Shown here piece after piece: positions 36,801-47,376 of a stretch of DNA of 64,000 nucleotides. Location of the stretch: positions 7,073,001 to 7,137,000 of the forward strand of contig OU015567.1 of assembly GCA_907165135.1 (NCBI GenBank), given 5' to 3'. Under the pieces are notes generated by a model. That model was not told where the DNA came from, made no database searches, and worked only from the letters and a program-made list of their open reading frames with translations. Made by a program: the position numbers and the translations under genes. Source of the DNA: Oikopleura dioica. Lineage: Eukaryota > Chordata > Appendicularia > Copelata > Oikopleuridae. The first letter of the stretch is position 1. The number at the start of each line of letters is the position of its first letter.

Positions 36801-37554
36801 CTTTGAGTTTTAAAAGAGAGCTTCGACGACTTCATTTTTCGCTGACTGTAATGAACGAGCATTTCGAGCGATTTCGCTGCAGATTCTCGGTTAGACGGAG
36901 AAATAAGTGGCTTGGAAGTGATCTTCGCGATGAGCGTCGTTTCCAGATCTTTGAAATCTGCTTCGGTGAAGACATGACCCAGGGATCGAACTAGATTCAT
37001 TGTCGCATCTGACAGGACTTGTTGGACGCTTTCTTCTTTGCTCGAAATCAGTCGGTTTAAAATTGGAACGATGTGCTGGGCGAATGGCTTGCTTTTTTGC
37101 GGTTTAATCGAGCTGGAAAGATTGGAGAAACGCATGAGAAGCTGCTTGACTCGCTTGAGTGTCTTGTCATCCCAGTTTTCCAACGGAAGATTGACGGTTT
37201 TCTGTAGGTCCTTGAAGAGAATGTAGCGGAAACGAGGGAGAATATTTTCGGGAAGGAATTGGGTCAGTTGATTTAGCGCGTCGCTGGAACCTTGACGAAC
37301 GTCACGTGAGTTGTCTTCGCAGAGAAGAAGCAGAAATTCTAGCACAATAGTTATGAAAAAACCACCGTTAGGGACATACCTATGCATGAATTTAAATTCA
37401 ATGTAAGCTGCTGATCCGGAAGGAGCAAAAGATTCTCGACCATGTTCTTCGCATTCTGGCATTTTTCTTTAGGGCTCATTTGGTGCCGATTAGTGTTTTT
37501 GGAGGCGTCGAAATGCAGCCGAAACTGCGCCAAGTTCTTTTGGACCGACTCCAT
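30801..37554 (-). CDS. HTT: Huntingtin
   Basis: Large HEAT-repeat scaffold for vesicle transport and autophagy. Exons (minus): 37554-37380, 37338-36525, 36484-32351 (4,134 bases), 32308-32035, 31993-31776, 31719-31494, 31451-31269, 31225-31043, 30996-30801; about 2,133 residues, shorter than the ~3,140 of vertebrates. The first 17 residues (MESVQKNLAQFRLHFDA) resemble the amphipathic N17 helix, and no polyglutamine or polyproline tract follows. Recognisable matches include VRQGSSDALNQLTQFLPENI, LSSSIKPQKSKPFAQHIVPI, GLSRVSIKSLIVSASNF and, near the C-terminus, FLFDLFLRWFHFAIHENSEG. Exon 2 needs a one-base shift near 36850-36820. The intron at 31775-31720 begins GA. The start follows a TTTTCAG acceptor at about 37583. 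Confidence 0.92.
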
Positions 37555-37689
37555 TTTAATTTCATCTCAATTTCGAAGCATCTGAAAAGGTAACAAATAT
37601 GTAAAGGAATTAGTTGATAGATATAATGATAATTTTTCAAGATATTCGTAAAATTTATATCACGAATCATAACAACAAAGTTATTCTAT

Positions 37690-38880
37690 GAGCTTCATTT
37701 TATGCAGAGTTGGAAGGGCCTCATCACGGTGTATGATGCATGCAGTAAGGAACATGGATATAGCTTCATTTTATATTTATACTTTAGTAGAATTATTTTT
37801 CATTAACATTTTTATTTCTGGGGACAAGTTCATCTTCAGGTTGTACGATGCACCATGGGGCTAATATGTATCTTGCTTCATTTTATTCAATTAAATTCAT
37901 ATTTCTCGCGTCGATTTCAATTATCTGAAAACAAATTGTAAGTAAAAGAAGAGTTAAATTAATAGACCTTTATTGAATAAATTTAATTAGACGTTGCCTT
38001 ATGCATTTATGCACTAATTTTGATAAAGCTTCATTTTACGTAGATTTGAATTTAGAAAAGTAACAGTTTACATGCACAATGCACCACGGGAGTATAATTG
38101 AAGAAGATTCATTTTATGTAGAGTAGAAAGAATTCGAGATGTATAATGCATCTGGTAAGCAATATGGATAGAGCTTCATTTTATTAAGTATAATAATAAT
38201 TCAAGTATAATTTAAATTAAAGTTGTTTAATACACCTCGCATCAAACCTAGATATTGATTCATTTCAAAGAAATTATATTATTTTTACTCTAATCTACGG
38301 GCAGTTTGTTGTTCGAATACATTTTAATAATTCTTCATTTTCATTTATTCATTTTTTCGAAACGATTCCAACCATCTGAAAATAAAAGAAGATACACTTA
38401 AGTTTCAAATTCAAACATTTGATATTCATTTGAGCAGTTAACACAGTTGAAATAGCACTGACTTATTTTACAATCTTCCATGCAGTATGCATATTGGAGC
38501 TCTTTTAGCTTCATTTTATTTAGAATTTATTAGTTAAATGAGAATAAATAGTTGCTATATGCATGCAGGGGCGATTTTGGATCTCGTTTCATTTTATAAT
38601 AAAATTTTTATTTCTTATATTTTTGAATAGCAATATTTTCATTTATAAAGAAGTTGTCTGATGCATGCGACATCTAATATGGATAATGATTCATTTTAAA
38701 TTCATCGAGTCGATTTCAACAATCTAAAAGTAGAATACGATATTCATCATTCAATTCTCGACTCAAGAATCTCGAGTCAATTCCATCGAGAATTTGTTTT
38801 CGTAACAAAAATTTATTTCATTTTTTCTCAACATTCAAAAGTACACTCCGAATTTGGCTTCATTTTAAGAAATGTATGAA
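37690..38880. repeat. Degenerate tandem array upstream of huntingtin
   Basis: About a dozen copies of AGCTTCATTTTAT (for example 37691, 37761, 37873, 38027, 38172, 38508, 38860), often preceded by ATGCATG-type words and TATGGATA. On the minus strand, a larger unit of about 340-450 bases starts with a TTTTCAG-AT acceptor-like word and TTGAAATCGA. Copies sit near 37923, 38374 and 38722. The huntingtin leader exon starts the same way (TTTTCAGATGCTTCGAAATT at about 37589-37570). No coding potential. Confidence 0.65.
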
Positions 38881-39303
38881 AGTACAGTAATGAGACATTG
38901 TACTTTAATTCATAAATCATTTTAATGACAGAATTGAGTAATATTTCGATGTTCGGTTTCCATTCGCAGGAATGACCCTAATATTCTCTTAGATTCATAT
39001 TATTCATCGTCAACGATCATTCTTCATTCCACTTTTTTCTTTTGAAAAAAAACCATAATCTTTCTTCATTTCTCGCGCAAAATAATAGTGCGGAGAAGGG
39101 CGATTTCCCGTGGCGCCCAATCAAAAACGAGAGATTTTTCGATCAGCTCTTTTTTGCATTTTAACATTTATAGAGAGAAAAAGTAATTAAAAAAATAATA
39201 CTCGAAAGAATCCGAGCAATGTAACAAATTCTCACTAGTAATTACCGATTTCTCCGAAGCCCTCTTTTTAGAAACAAATACAAATTTCCCTTATTATTTC
39301 AGA
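38881..39303. other. Spacer before NOL6
   Basis: AT-rich; ends in TTATTATTTCAG three bases before the NOL6 ATG, a likely trans-splice acceptor. Together with the array at 37690-38880 it separates the divergent huntingtin and NOL6 genes. Confidence 0.5.
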
Positions 39304-42300
39304 ATGACCGCAATCGACGACGGACCAGAAGCAAAAAAGGCGAAAATGTTCGCCGCCCCGACGGTCGAAGAAGTCGCCGCTCTTCGTGAAGCCGAGGGAA
39401 TCTTCAGTGGCCGCTTGAGTCAGCTCAAAACGGACGAAATTCTCCGCGAAATTACTCCTTCCCAGAGCGAACTAAACGAGCTCTCCGAAATCCTCGGAGC
39501 GATCAGGACTCTCATGAAGAAGTTGCCAAAGCTTGACGACATGAATCTCGAAGACGTCGGAACTTCAGTCAAGGATTCCGTCATTCCGATCGTGATGAGC
39601 CCTCCAAGCGACAAAGGGCTCGTCCGATTTCTCCCACCATCGCGAATTTCACTCATTGATCTGGATTCCAGCGTCAAATACGATGAAAAAATCGAGGCCA
39701 GAATCGAATTCGAAATGCCCAAAGCCTGTTTGCAAGAAAAAGACGTCTGGGACGAGCGATTTTTCAGAAAGAGAGCGATTTACATGGCTTATTTAGCGAC
39801 AGTTTTGACGAAGAAATTCGACGTCAGCTATAGAATCGTCAATGGTTTGAGAATTAAGCCAATGATGATTCTTTCCAACGAGAAATTTCAAATCACGTGC
39901 GAAATAAAAACAGAAGTGGAGTTCGCAAAACGAGTAAGGTTCATCCCTTCTCGCTGCAACATTCATTACAACTGGTGGGCCCAGATTTCCGAGGATGATT
40001 CCATTCCCGCTGAAACGACGCTTTACAACTCCGCCATGCTCGACGATCAAATTTCCTTCGAGCAAGAAGAAAAAGACCTCCTGGAGAAATTCTCATCTCT
40101 GCCCCCTTCGCTGAACAACGCATCCCGATTATTCAAGCTCTGGACGAGGCAGTCATGCATTCATCATTTCGAATCTTCTCCGGATTTTTTCAAAACATAC
40201 GCGCTCACTTTACTCGTCAAAAATCGAATGCCCCGTCTCGCATCCGCTTTTCAAATCTTCCGTCTCGTGTTGGAATCACTCGCTGCGGGCGATTTATCTT
40301 CCCTATCCGGCCTCTCAGATACCGAATGGCCCGCTCCGTGCCTTGGCTCGACTCAGGGGAGAAATCTGTTATCAAATGTTCCGCTGAGCGCTTGCGAATG
40401 GCTCCGTTTTTCGGCAGCCCGAGATAGCAAAATTCTAGCGAAGGATCTTTCCAACGGAGTGATTTCCACTCTCGTCAACAAACGAAGCTTCTTGTCTCTT
40501 TCCCATGCGATTGTTCTTCTACCAGACGATGGTTCCTTACAGTGCGTTCTCAAGCGAAACCGAAACGACACTAGAATCGCCGCTCTTTCAGGAGACACAG
40601 CTACTACAGCGCTGGAGTACTTAATTCTGCTCCTGAAAAACGCCGTGACAGATCGAATCGTCGCAATCTGCCCGAAAGTGCCGGAATTCAAGCCTTGGTC
40701 CACAGTGCAACAGCCGCCAAAGTCTGAGGAAGTCTTTGGCCTCGGCTTTGGCATTTCCTTGTCTGAAAGCGAAACGAACAATTTGGCGAAGGTCTTTAGA
40801 GGACCAGCAGCGGATAACGATTCTGCGAAAAGGTTCAGGAGTCTTTGGGGAGCAAAGGCGGATGAGAGAAGATTTCAGGACGGATCAATTTGCGTCGCAG
40901 CGCATTTCGATTCTGAAGGTTAGTTGAAAATAGAAGATTTATTTTTGGCTAATTTTGGCGTAAAATTTTAGATCCACTGGAAGCAGCTGTTCGTCATTTG
41001 CTCAAATTTCACGGTCAAATTGAAAAAGTCGAGTATTTCGGACGAATGCAAAGCGAGAATAGAGCCGACTTCGCGGAGTATCAAAAGCTATCTGATGGTT
41101 ACGCGGAGCTCGAGCAGATCCTGCGCTCAAATGACCTCGATTTGCCGCTGCGAATTACACACCTCTGGCCGGGCAAGTCTATTTAACAAAGTTCAACTCA
41201 ATAACTGTACTTTTAGTGAGTCCTACTTTCCGCGGGACAAGTTCTATTCCCTTTTCGCCAAAAGCAAGTCACCTGCCGAAAGCCGCTTATCAGTACAACG
41301 TCGACGTTCCAGAAGCAAAATCACTTCCTTCCCATTTCGCTTCCAATCGAATTCTACTTCAGCTTGAAGGATCTTCGAAATGGCCACAGAATATTCAAGC
41401 AATTAGGAAACTGAGACAGGCTTATCATATCAGACTTGCGGAGATTCTCGCCAATAAATTTCAAGTAAATAACAAGCTCAAATTTTCCTTATTATTTATT
41501 AGATGAGAGCAGCGCTTTCGGAAAATGGATTTGCCGTGAACTGCCGATTCAATGGATTCTTATTCACGCTAGAAACGGTTTATCACAGAGAACAGGAGCT
41601 GCTAACAGAATCCTATCATCCTCAAACCAGAGTTCGAAATCCCGCGTTTGCCCGGGGGAAGATACGGGCACGGGCAAGAAAGTGAAGATTCCCGAGGGCA
41701 AAGGCGGTCACGGGCAAAAAAACGAATTTTCCCGCGGGCCAAGCGGGCACGGCTAGGATCGACAAGTCCCACCCGACACCCGATCGAAAACCGACGTTTT
41801 TGTCGGGTTTTTGTTGATTCTGCCTACCCTACAAAAACCCGACGTTGAAATTTTGGCGACCCTAGAAAATCGGGTTTTTGTAGGGTCATTTATCGGGTTT
41901 TTGTAGGGTATTTTTGTCGGGTTTCTCATCGTATCTACTCATCAGTTTCTTTAAAGAGAGCACCAAAACTTCTGTTAGCCAAAAATTATGTCCATTTTCG
42001 CCGATTTGGATTCAATTTATTTGATTTAACTTCCGTGTTGTGAAAACGCGACGAGAACCCGACAAAGACCCGATAAAACCCGAAAAATACCCGACAAAGA
42101 CCCGATAAAACCCGAAAAATACCCGACAAAAAACCGAAAAAAATCCTACAAAAACCCGATAAAAAACCCGACGAAAACCCGACAAAAACCCGATCGGAAA
42201 AATCAGAGCTCAAGAAAATCCGATGAAAACCCGACCCGGATTTCGGGGGCATTTGTCGATCCTAGGGGCACGGGCACAATAAAAAATATTCCCGCGGGCA

Positions 42301-45300
42301 AATTCGGGCACGGGCAAGATTCCCGCGAGCTTTAACGGGCACGGGCAGATTCAATGTACCTTATGAAAAAGTGTTTAAACTATTTAAATAGCGTGGAAAT
42401 AGACACCAAATACTTGAGGGAGTATATTGGGGGGTATATTGAAAACTAATCTGAATACAGAACTGTTATGACGTGCTTTTTTTAAGGTTAACGAAGTTTT
42501 CCAGCCCATTTCCGCCTTATAGACCCCCGAACATTATACCTTTACAAATCAACAGAAAATTTTAAGAACTTTAACGGTTCAAAATTCTAGGAAACTCCAC
42601 TTCCGGTCGGTTCTAGAGCCGGAAGTTGACGTAATTTAGGTGTTATGGTGAAGTGTGACCCAGTGTTAAAAAATGGCCAAAACTCTAATGAGGGAGTGAG
42701 CGCGAGCAGAGGCCCCTAGATTATTAACATGAGTGAGCGAGGGCGAGTAGACCCTTCTGATTTTTTCGTGAGCGAGCGAGCGCGAGCGCAGATACCGGAA
42801 TGTTCTATGAGTGAGCGAGCATGAGCGCTCACTCGCTCGCACGCGCTCACTCGCAGCTTTTCAACAACGTTTTGATTGAGTTCTTTCTTAAAAAATTCTA
42901 GTTCTTTTAAATTTGAATGACTTTTAACTATAATAAGTCAATAATGAGTACTCTAACGGGACTGAAAGATAATATCCAGATAAATTTCATAATTATTTAA
43001 TGACTCAGTGTTGAGGGTGAATTAACTGTGAGCGACCGCGAGTGACCGCAAAAAGGGACCTTTGAATTTTATGGTGAGTGAGCGAGCGCGAGCATTGGGT
43101 TCTCCAAATCACATGAGTGAGTGTGCATGAGCGCTCGCTCACTCGCTCGCGCTCGCTCGTGGCTCGCGCTCACCATTTTTTCAAACACTGGTGTGACCTA
43201 TCAAATTGATGCTCAGACGATTTCCTATCATTTTAGACCAAGAATCAAGACCAACCGCGGTAAAATAAACCGGAAAAAAGTGAAAAAAAAATTCATCACT
43301 TTATGCCTTTTTTACATAATTTTAACGGTCGGTTTGACCAGGTTTGGGACTGTTTCTTCTGAAATATTGATTTTAGGATGACTCGAAATCTTCTGAGCAT
43401 CAATTTGATAGGTCACACTCTACCATTTTAACTAAATTTCGTCAACTTCCGGCTCTAGAATCGACCGGAAGTGGAGTTCTCTAGAATTTTAAACCGTCAA
43501 AGTTTTTGAAATTTTCTGCTGATTCTAAAAAAGTATGGTGTTCGGGGTCTATATTATAGAAAATCGCCGTTTGCCCAACTTGGAGAAACGGAGATCTTGG
43601 GCAAACGGCGATCTGAAAAAAGTTTATATTAATTGATCATTAGACATTATTTGGCTTTTTTAATGTCAACCCTGGCTTCTTCAACGCCAATCCTGGCTTC
43701 ACCAACATCAATCATGTTTTCTATATCAATATCATCGACACTATATCAATTATGGCTTCTCCATCGCCAATTCTCGCTTCACCGACTTCAAATATAGCTT
43801 CTCCAATGTCCATCCCGGGCTCTTCGACGTCAATCCCGATTTCTCCATCGTCGATCCCGACTTCTCCAACGTCGATCCCGGCTTCATCCATCTCCATCTC
43901 GGCTTTTTCAACGCCAATTTTATCTTGAAGAAGCCATGATCGACATTCGAGAAGCGATGATTGACAACTGAGAAGCCGGGAGTGACGTTTGAGAAGCTTG
44001 GATTGAAGTAAGTGACGCCCGGATCAGCATTGAAGAAGCCGGGATTGACGCTGGAGATGCCAGGATTCAAGTTTGAGCCACCAAGATTGACGTCTGAAAA
44101 GCTAGGATCGAAGTTTTTGAAGCCGGGATTGAAATAAGTGACGCCGGGATTGACTGTGAAGAAGACAATAAAAGTTATATGATCAATCAATTTAAACACA
44201 TCGCCGTTTGCCCAAGTCGCCGTTTCCCCAAGTTGGGGAAACGGAGACCATTCGGTCGTAGTTTCTAACTAGCTCCTAAAACTTGCGATTTAAAAATCCG
44301 AATTGATTCAGGGTCGTTTTTATTTTATTTTCTTATTTTGAAAAATAGGCTTGAGATTTAGCAGTAGAAAAAATGTTCCCCGGGCTGCCCTCGGGAATAT
44401 TTCGTGCGGGAACGCGGGCAAACCGCCCGTGCCCGTTTATGCCCGCGGGAATCTTCTCATTCATGCCCGTGCCCGTATCTGCCCGCGGGAAAATTTGTTA
44501 TAGTGCCCGTGCCCGCTTGGCTCGCGGGAAAATTCGTTTTTGTGCCCGTGACCGTTTTTGCCCCCGGGAATCTTAAATATTCTGCCCGTGCCCGCCCGCC
44601 CGCCGCCCCCTTGCCCGGGAGCCGCAAAAATTTCGAACTCTGCCTCAAACTGGCATGCTCATTGTCGAGGTATTTTCAAAATCCAAAACCCTTTTCAACC
44701 CTCTTTTTCCAACACCAGAACACAGCAGCTTCGGAAAAAGAAGAGCTCAGAACTCAGATTCGCCCGAAACTTGCAATGATTCTCTCACGAATGTCTTCCG
44801 TCGAAATGTCAGTTTGCCGCCTCTTCCGAAGATGGATCGGAAGTCATTACTTTTCATTCCAAATTGATCCGCTTCTTTCGGACTTGTTGGTTTATTCGGC
44901 GCTGAGGCACGACGCTGCTGGGCCACCTGGAAGCTTGAGAAATGGATTTTATCGGCTCATGATCTTTTTATCAAGTAAGCTTTTTTATACGATTATCTTG
45001 GTAATCGTTTTAACTAGCATTTGACTTCATTGACGAACCAATTTTCATCACTGGCGGCGTGGGAGAAGCATCAGAAGAAGAAACAGAGAACGAAGAGCTC
45101 AACCAAAACTCTCTCCGCGAGTATTTTATGGAAAACCGCTCGACGATCTTCGCAAAAAACGGAATTATTATCTCAAGCAAGGCGGATCAGAATAGAAGTT
45201 TGATTACACAAGAAGGTCCATCGAATGCGGTCGTCAAAAAATTACAGATGTTGGCGCTTGCTTCAAGAAAAAAGGTAGAATCGGAAGTTTTGTTGAAAAA

Positions 45301-45997
45301 TTTATGCTCTTTTTTAGATGGAATCAGATGTATCCGCAATGAAATGTCAAGATCTCTCCTCCCTCTTCATCGGCTCAACAAAATGGTTCGACGTTTTAGT
45401 AAATTTGAAGCCAATGAAGGAAGCTAAACTCAAGACCGCTGCGGAAACATCAAAGAACAAGCACCGACTGGAAATACCCGACTGGTCGCCAGTAAAACTC
45501 GTCTTTGACACCTATTCTAGGGCACTCGGCCACAGCGCGCTTTTCTTTGCAGACGAACATAATCAGGAAACGAGATCACAAAACTCCCGAATATCCAAAA
45601 TTGCAAGAGTCCTCTTTTGTTATTTCTAGCTGGGGAAATGAGGTGCCAAGTAGACTTTTGACGGCGGAGGAGTTTTAATGATCTTGGGAAACAGAAAGTA
45701 TTAGGTGTCAAGTTCCGAAATGTTGGAGAACTCAAAGGACTGCAAGGAGAATGTTTAGGTTCGGGTCGTTAACAGTTAATTACAGTCAGTTTGCGAAGAA
45801 TACAGTCTTAGAGCAGAGGCTTCTTTCGGCTTCAAAGTTTTAAGAGGCTTTTGGAATTCGTTGAAGACCCATAAAAAGGTGGAATGGCTCGAGATGAGCT
45901 TTCAAAAATGTATTTGAACAAGGTTGGACTCGTGAATGACATGAAGATTCTCGCTGAAAACGCGATTGAGTCAATTTCTGTGCAGAAGGATATTTGA
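39304..45997 (+). CDS. NOL6: NOL6 (Nrap/Utp22), small-subunit processome protein
   Basis: Nucleolar protein needed for early pre-rRNA processing; carries degenerate nucleotidyltransferase/PAP-OAS1 folds (family knowledge). Exons: 39304-40918, 40972-41172, 41217-41464, 41503-41631, 44719-44974, 45018-45274, 45318-45566, then 45695 onward. Seen: VRFLPPSRISLIDLDSSVKY, DERFFRKRAIYMAYLATVL, SLWGAKADERRFQDGSI, LLQLEGSSKWPQNIQAIRKL, ALGHSALFFADEHNQKVLGV. Intron 2 is GC-AG and intron 7 (45567-45694) is GA-AG. Intron 4 is 3.1 kb of nested inverted repeats; the join AGA|AACACAGCAGCT across it matches the human SLRDTAAS region. The last two or three short exons between 45760 and 45880 are not resolved; the final one ends VNDMKILAENAIESISVQKD at 45997. 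Confidence 0.9.
41754..42264. mobile_element. Inserted element with TAGGATCGACAA ends and an inverted minisatellite
   Basis: TAGGATCGACAA at the left edge and TTGTCGATCCTA at the right edge interrupt the CGGGCACGGGCA array. Inside, the left half repeats TCGGGTTTTTGTAGGGT and the right half repeats its complement (ACCCGACAAAAACCCGATA), with an AT-rich turn near 41950-42030. So it is both a terminal-inverted-repeat element and a self-complementary minisatellite. Confidence 0.7.
42520..43556. mobile_element. Foldback element with GAGCGAGCGCGAGC core
   Basis: Arms of about 145 bases: TATAGACCCCCGAACATTAT, then AACTCCACTTCCGGTCGGTT, then CCGGAAGTTGACG on the left, and their complements at 43430-43556. 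The interior (about 42695-43180) is dominated by GTGAGCGAGCGAGCGCGAGC and its complement. A second pair, TGTGACCTATCAAATTGATG at 43190 and its complement at 43395-43418, is nested inside. Confidence 0.7.
43563..44250. repeat. Palindrome-bounded minisatellite that switches strand
   Basis: Bounded by ATCGCCGTTTGCCCAA repeats at 43563-43612 (itself a perfect hairpin) and 44202-44250. Between them, units of about 30 bases read GGCTTCTCCAACGTCGATCC up to about 43925, then continue as the reverse complement (GAAGCCGGGATTGACGTTTG) to about 44165. A 149-codon minus-strand frame here is just this repeat translated. Confidence 0.7.
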
Positions 45998-46131
45998 ATG
46001 AATCTTCGAATTTAATAAATTACCAAGTATGAAAGAACAATCCTGTTTGATGCGTCTTTTCAGATAAATGAGACTTGTCAGTGCAAATATTTGGCTTTTC
46101 AATTGTCGCTTGAAAATCGAGACTAGGGAAA

Positions 46132-47331
46132 ATGGTTAAAATCGCGGAAATTGAAGCAGCGTTGGTAAGTTTTTGGAGTTTATAAATTCAAGAAAAAACT
46201 GGTAATTCCCAGGGGAGAATTAAAACAACTATCCACCGCACTCCGATTTTGACGAACAGCACAGTGGACAGTCTCGCCGGGCGGCAATTGTTTTTCAAAG
46301 CTGAGAATTTACAGAAAACCGGGAGTTTCAAAGCTAGAGGAGCGCTGAATGCAGTTTCCAAGCTGGGAGACGAAAGTTTGAAATCCTTTCCGTCTTGCCC
46401 ATATTTTTTCTTTAGTCAGTGCTGTCTGCTGCGATTCATCTGGAAATCATGGTCAAGCATTGTCTTGGGCGGCAAAAAGTGTCGGAAAGACATGTCACGT
46501 GGCAGTTCCTAAGGGGGCACCAATGGTGAAAGTCGCTGCTATTGAAAATTATGGAGGTCTAGTGCACTTTTGCGAACCGAATGATGCCGGAAGAGAAGCG
46601 AAGGTACCCGCTATTCTTCATTTCGAAATGTCTAAAACTTTTGTAAGAGAAATGAGCTTGTCGAAAAGTATGGCGCAAAGATGATCCACCCAAGCCAGGA
46701 CTTTGACGTCATCGTTGGCCAGGGAACAATCGGCCTCGAACTTATTGAACAATTCGAAGAACAGCCCTTGGACGCGATAATCATCCCCGTCGGTGGCGGC
46801 GGGTTAATTTCCGGAATCGCAACGTAAGAAATCTGTTCCCTCTTTTTACAAGCTGTTAAATCCGATAAATTCATTAGGGCGCTGCGTGCGAGCTGGCCGG
46901 AAGTGAAAATTATCGCTGCTGAACCTGTTGAAGTCGATGATTGTGCTGTTTCGATGGAAAAGGGTGATCTAGTTGTGACAGAAAAGAATGATACCGTTTG
47001 TGATGGAGTCCGGACTAATGTTGGCAAAAACACTTGGCCGATGATCAAGGAACTCGTTGATGAGGTACAATTATTCAATTAACCTATGTACAAATATTCG
47101 AAGGTGATCACCGTTGATGATATTTCCGTCGCAAAAGCTTGGAAACTCATCATGGAGCGAATGAAAACCGTGGCAGAACCAACTGGAGCCCTAGCCCTTG
47201 CTGTAGCGCTTTCGCGATCTTTCAACGAGTCATACCCACGAGATCAGTTCCCGAGAGTCGGGGTGATTCTTTGCGGCGGAAATCTTGATCTGTCTGTTGT
47301 TCCACAAATGCTGAAACTCGCTGATTGTTGA
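46132..47331 (+). CDS. SRR: Serine racemase (PLP-dependent)
   Basis: Makes D-serine from L-serine and can dehydrate serine; fold type II PLP enzyme. Exons 46132-46164, 46213-46375, 46416-46603, 46648-46823, 46878-47064, 47104-47331 give 324 residues. Seen: ENLQKTGSFKARGALNAV (PLP lysine), DSSGNHGQALSWAAK (cofactor-binding Ser-Gly-Asn-His), IIIPVGGGGLISGIAT (phosphate loop) and GVILCGGNLDL near the end. It resembles human SRR more than threonine dehydratase in overall length. The start is 134 bases after the NOL6 stop; a CTTTTCAG acceptor lies between them, and AATAAA follows NOL6, so the genes look like operon partners. Confidence 0.93.
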
Positions 47332-47376
47332 TTACAGCGATTTATAACATTTTTTGACTTTCAGAAAGTTCGATCG

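Larger units (their letters stand above)
41636..44645. mobile_element. Nested inverted-repeat complex filling NOL6 intron 4
   Basis: The two edges are inverted copies: GAGTTCGAAAT followed by arrays of CGGGCACGGGCA and TTCCCGCGGGC on the left (41628-41753, resuming 42265-42355), and the complement (GCCCGTGCCCG arrays, ATTTCGAACTC) on the right (44370-44645). Inside lie at least three further inverted structures, listed separately. No transposase frame. Confidence 0.75.

Noticed and set aside
37690-38880. microRNA or snoRNA cluster in the AGCTTCATTTTAT array
   Set aside because: Individual units do not form convincing hairpins and no C/D or H/ACA box pairs were seen; better described as degenerate tandem repeats.
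41503-41685. NOL6 truncated at 41685, downstream exons a pseudogene
   Set aside because: A GT donor at 41632 and an acceptor at 44718 join in phase and restore the conserved segment, so the gene continues across the repeat-filled intron.
41780-42240. CRISPR-like regularly spaced repeats
   Set aside because: Units are contiguous or degenerate with no unique spacers, both orientations are present, and the context is a eukaryotic intron.
43750-44199. 149-codon open frame on the minus strand with repeated NPGFSNVDPGF-like peptide
   Set aside because: It is the strand-switching minisatellite inside the NOL6 intron read as protein; the repeat has no splice sites, start context or partner exons.
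44404-45024. 206-codon open frame starting in the GCCCGTGCCCG array
   Set aside because: Only the part from 44719 is real, as a NOL6 exon joined at a proper acceptor; the upstream part is repeat.
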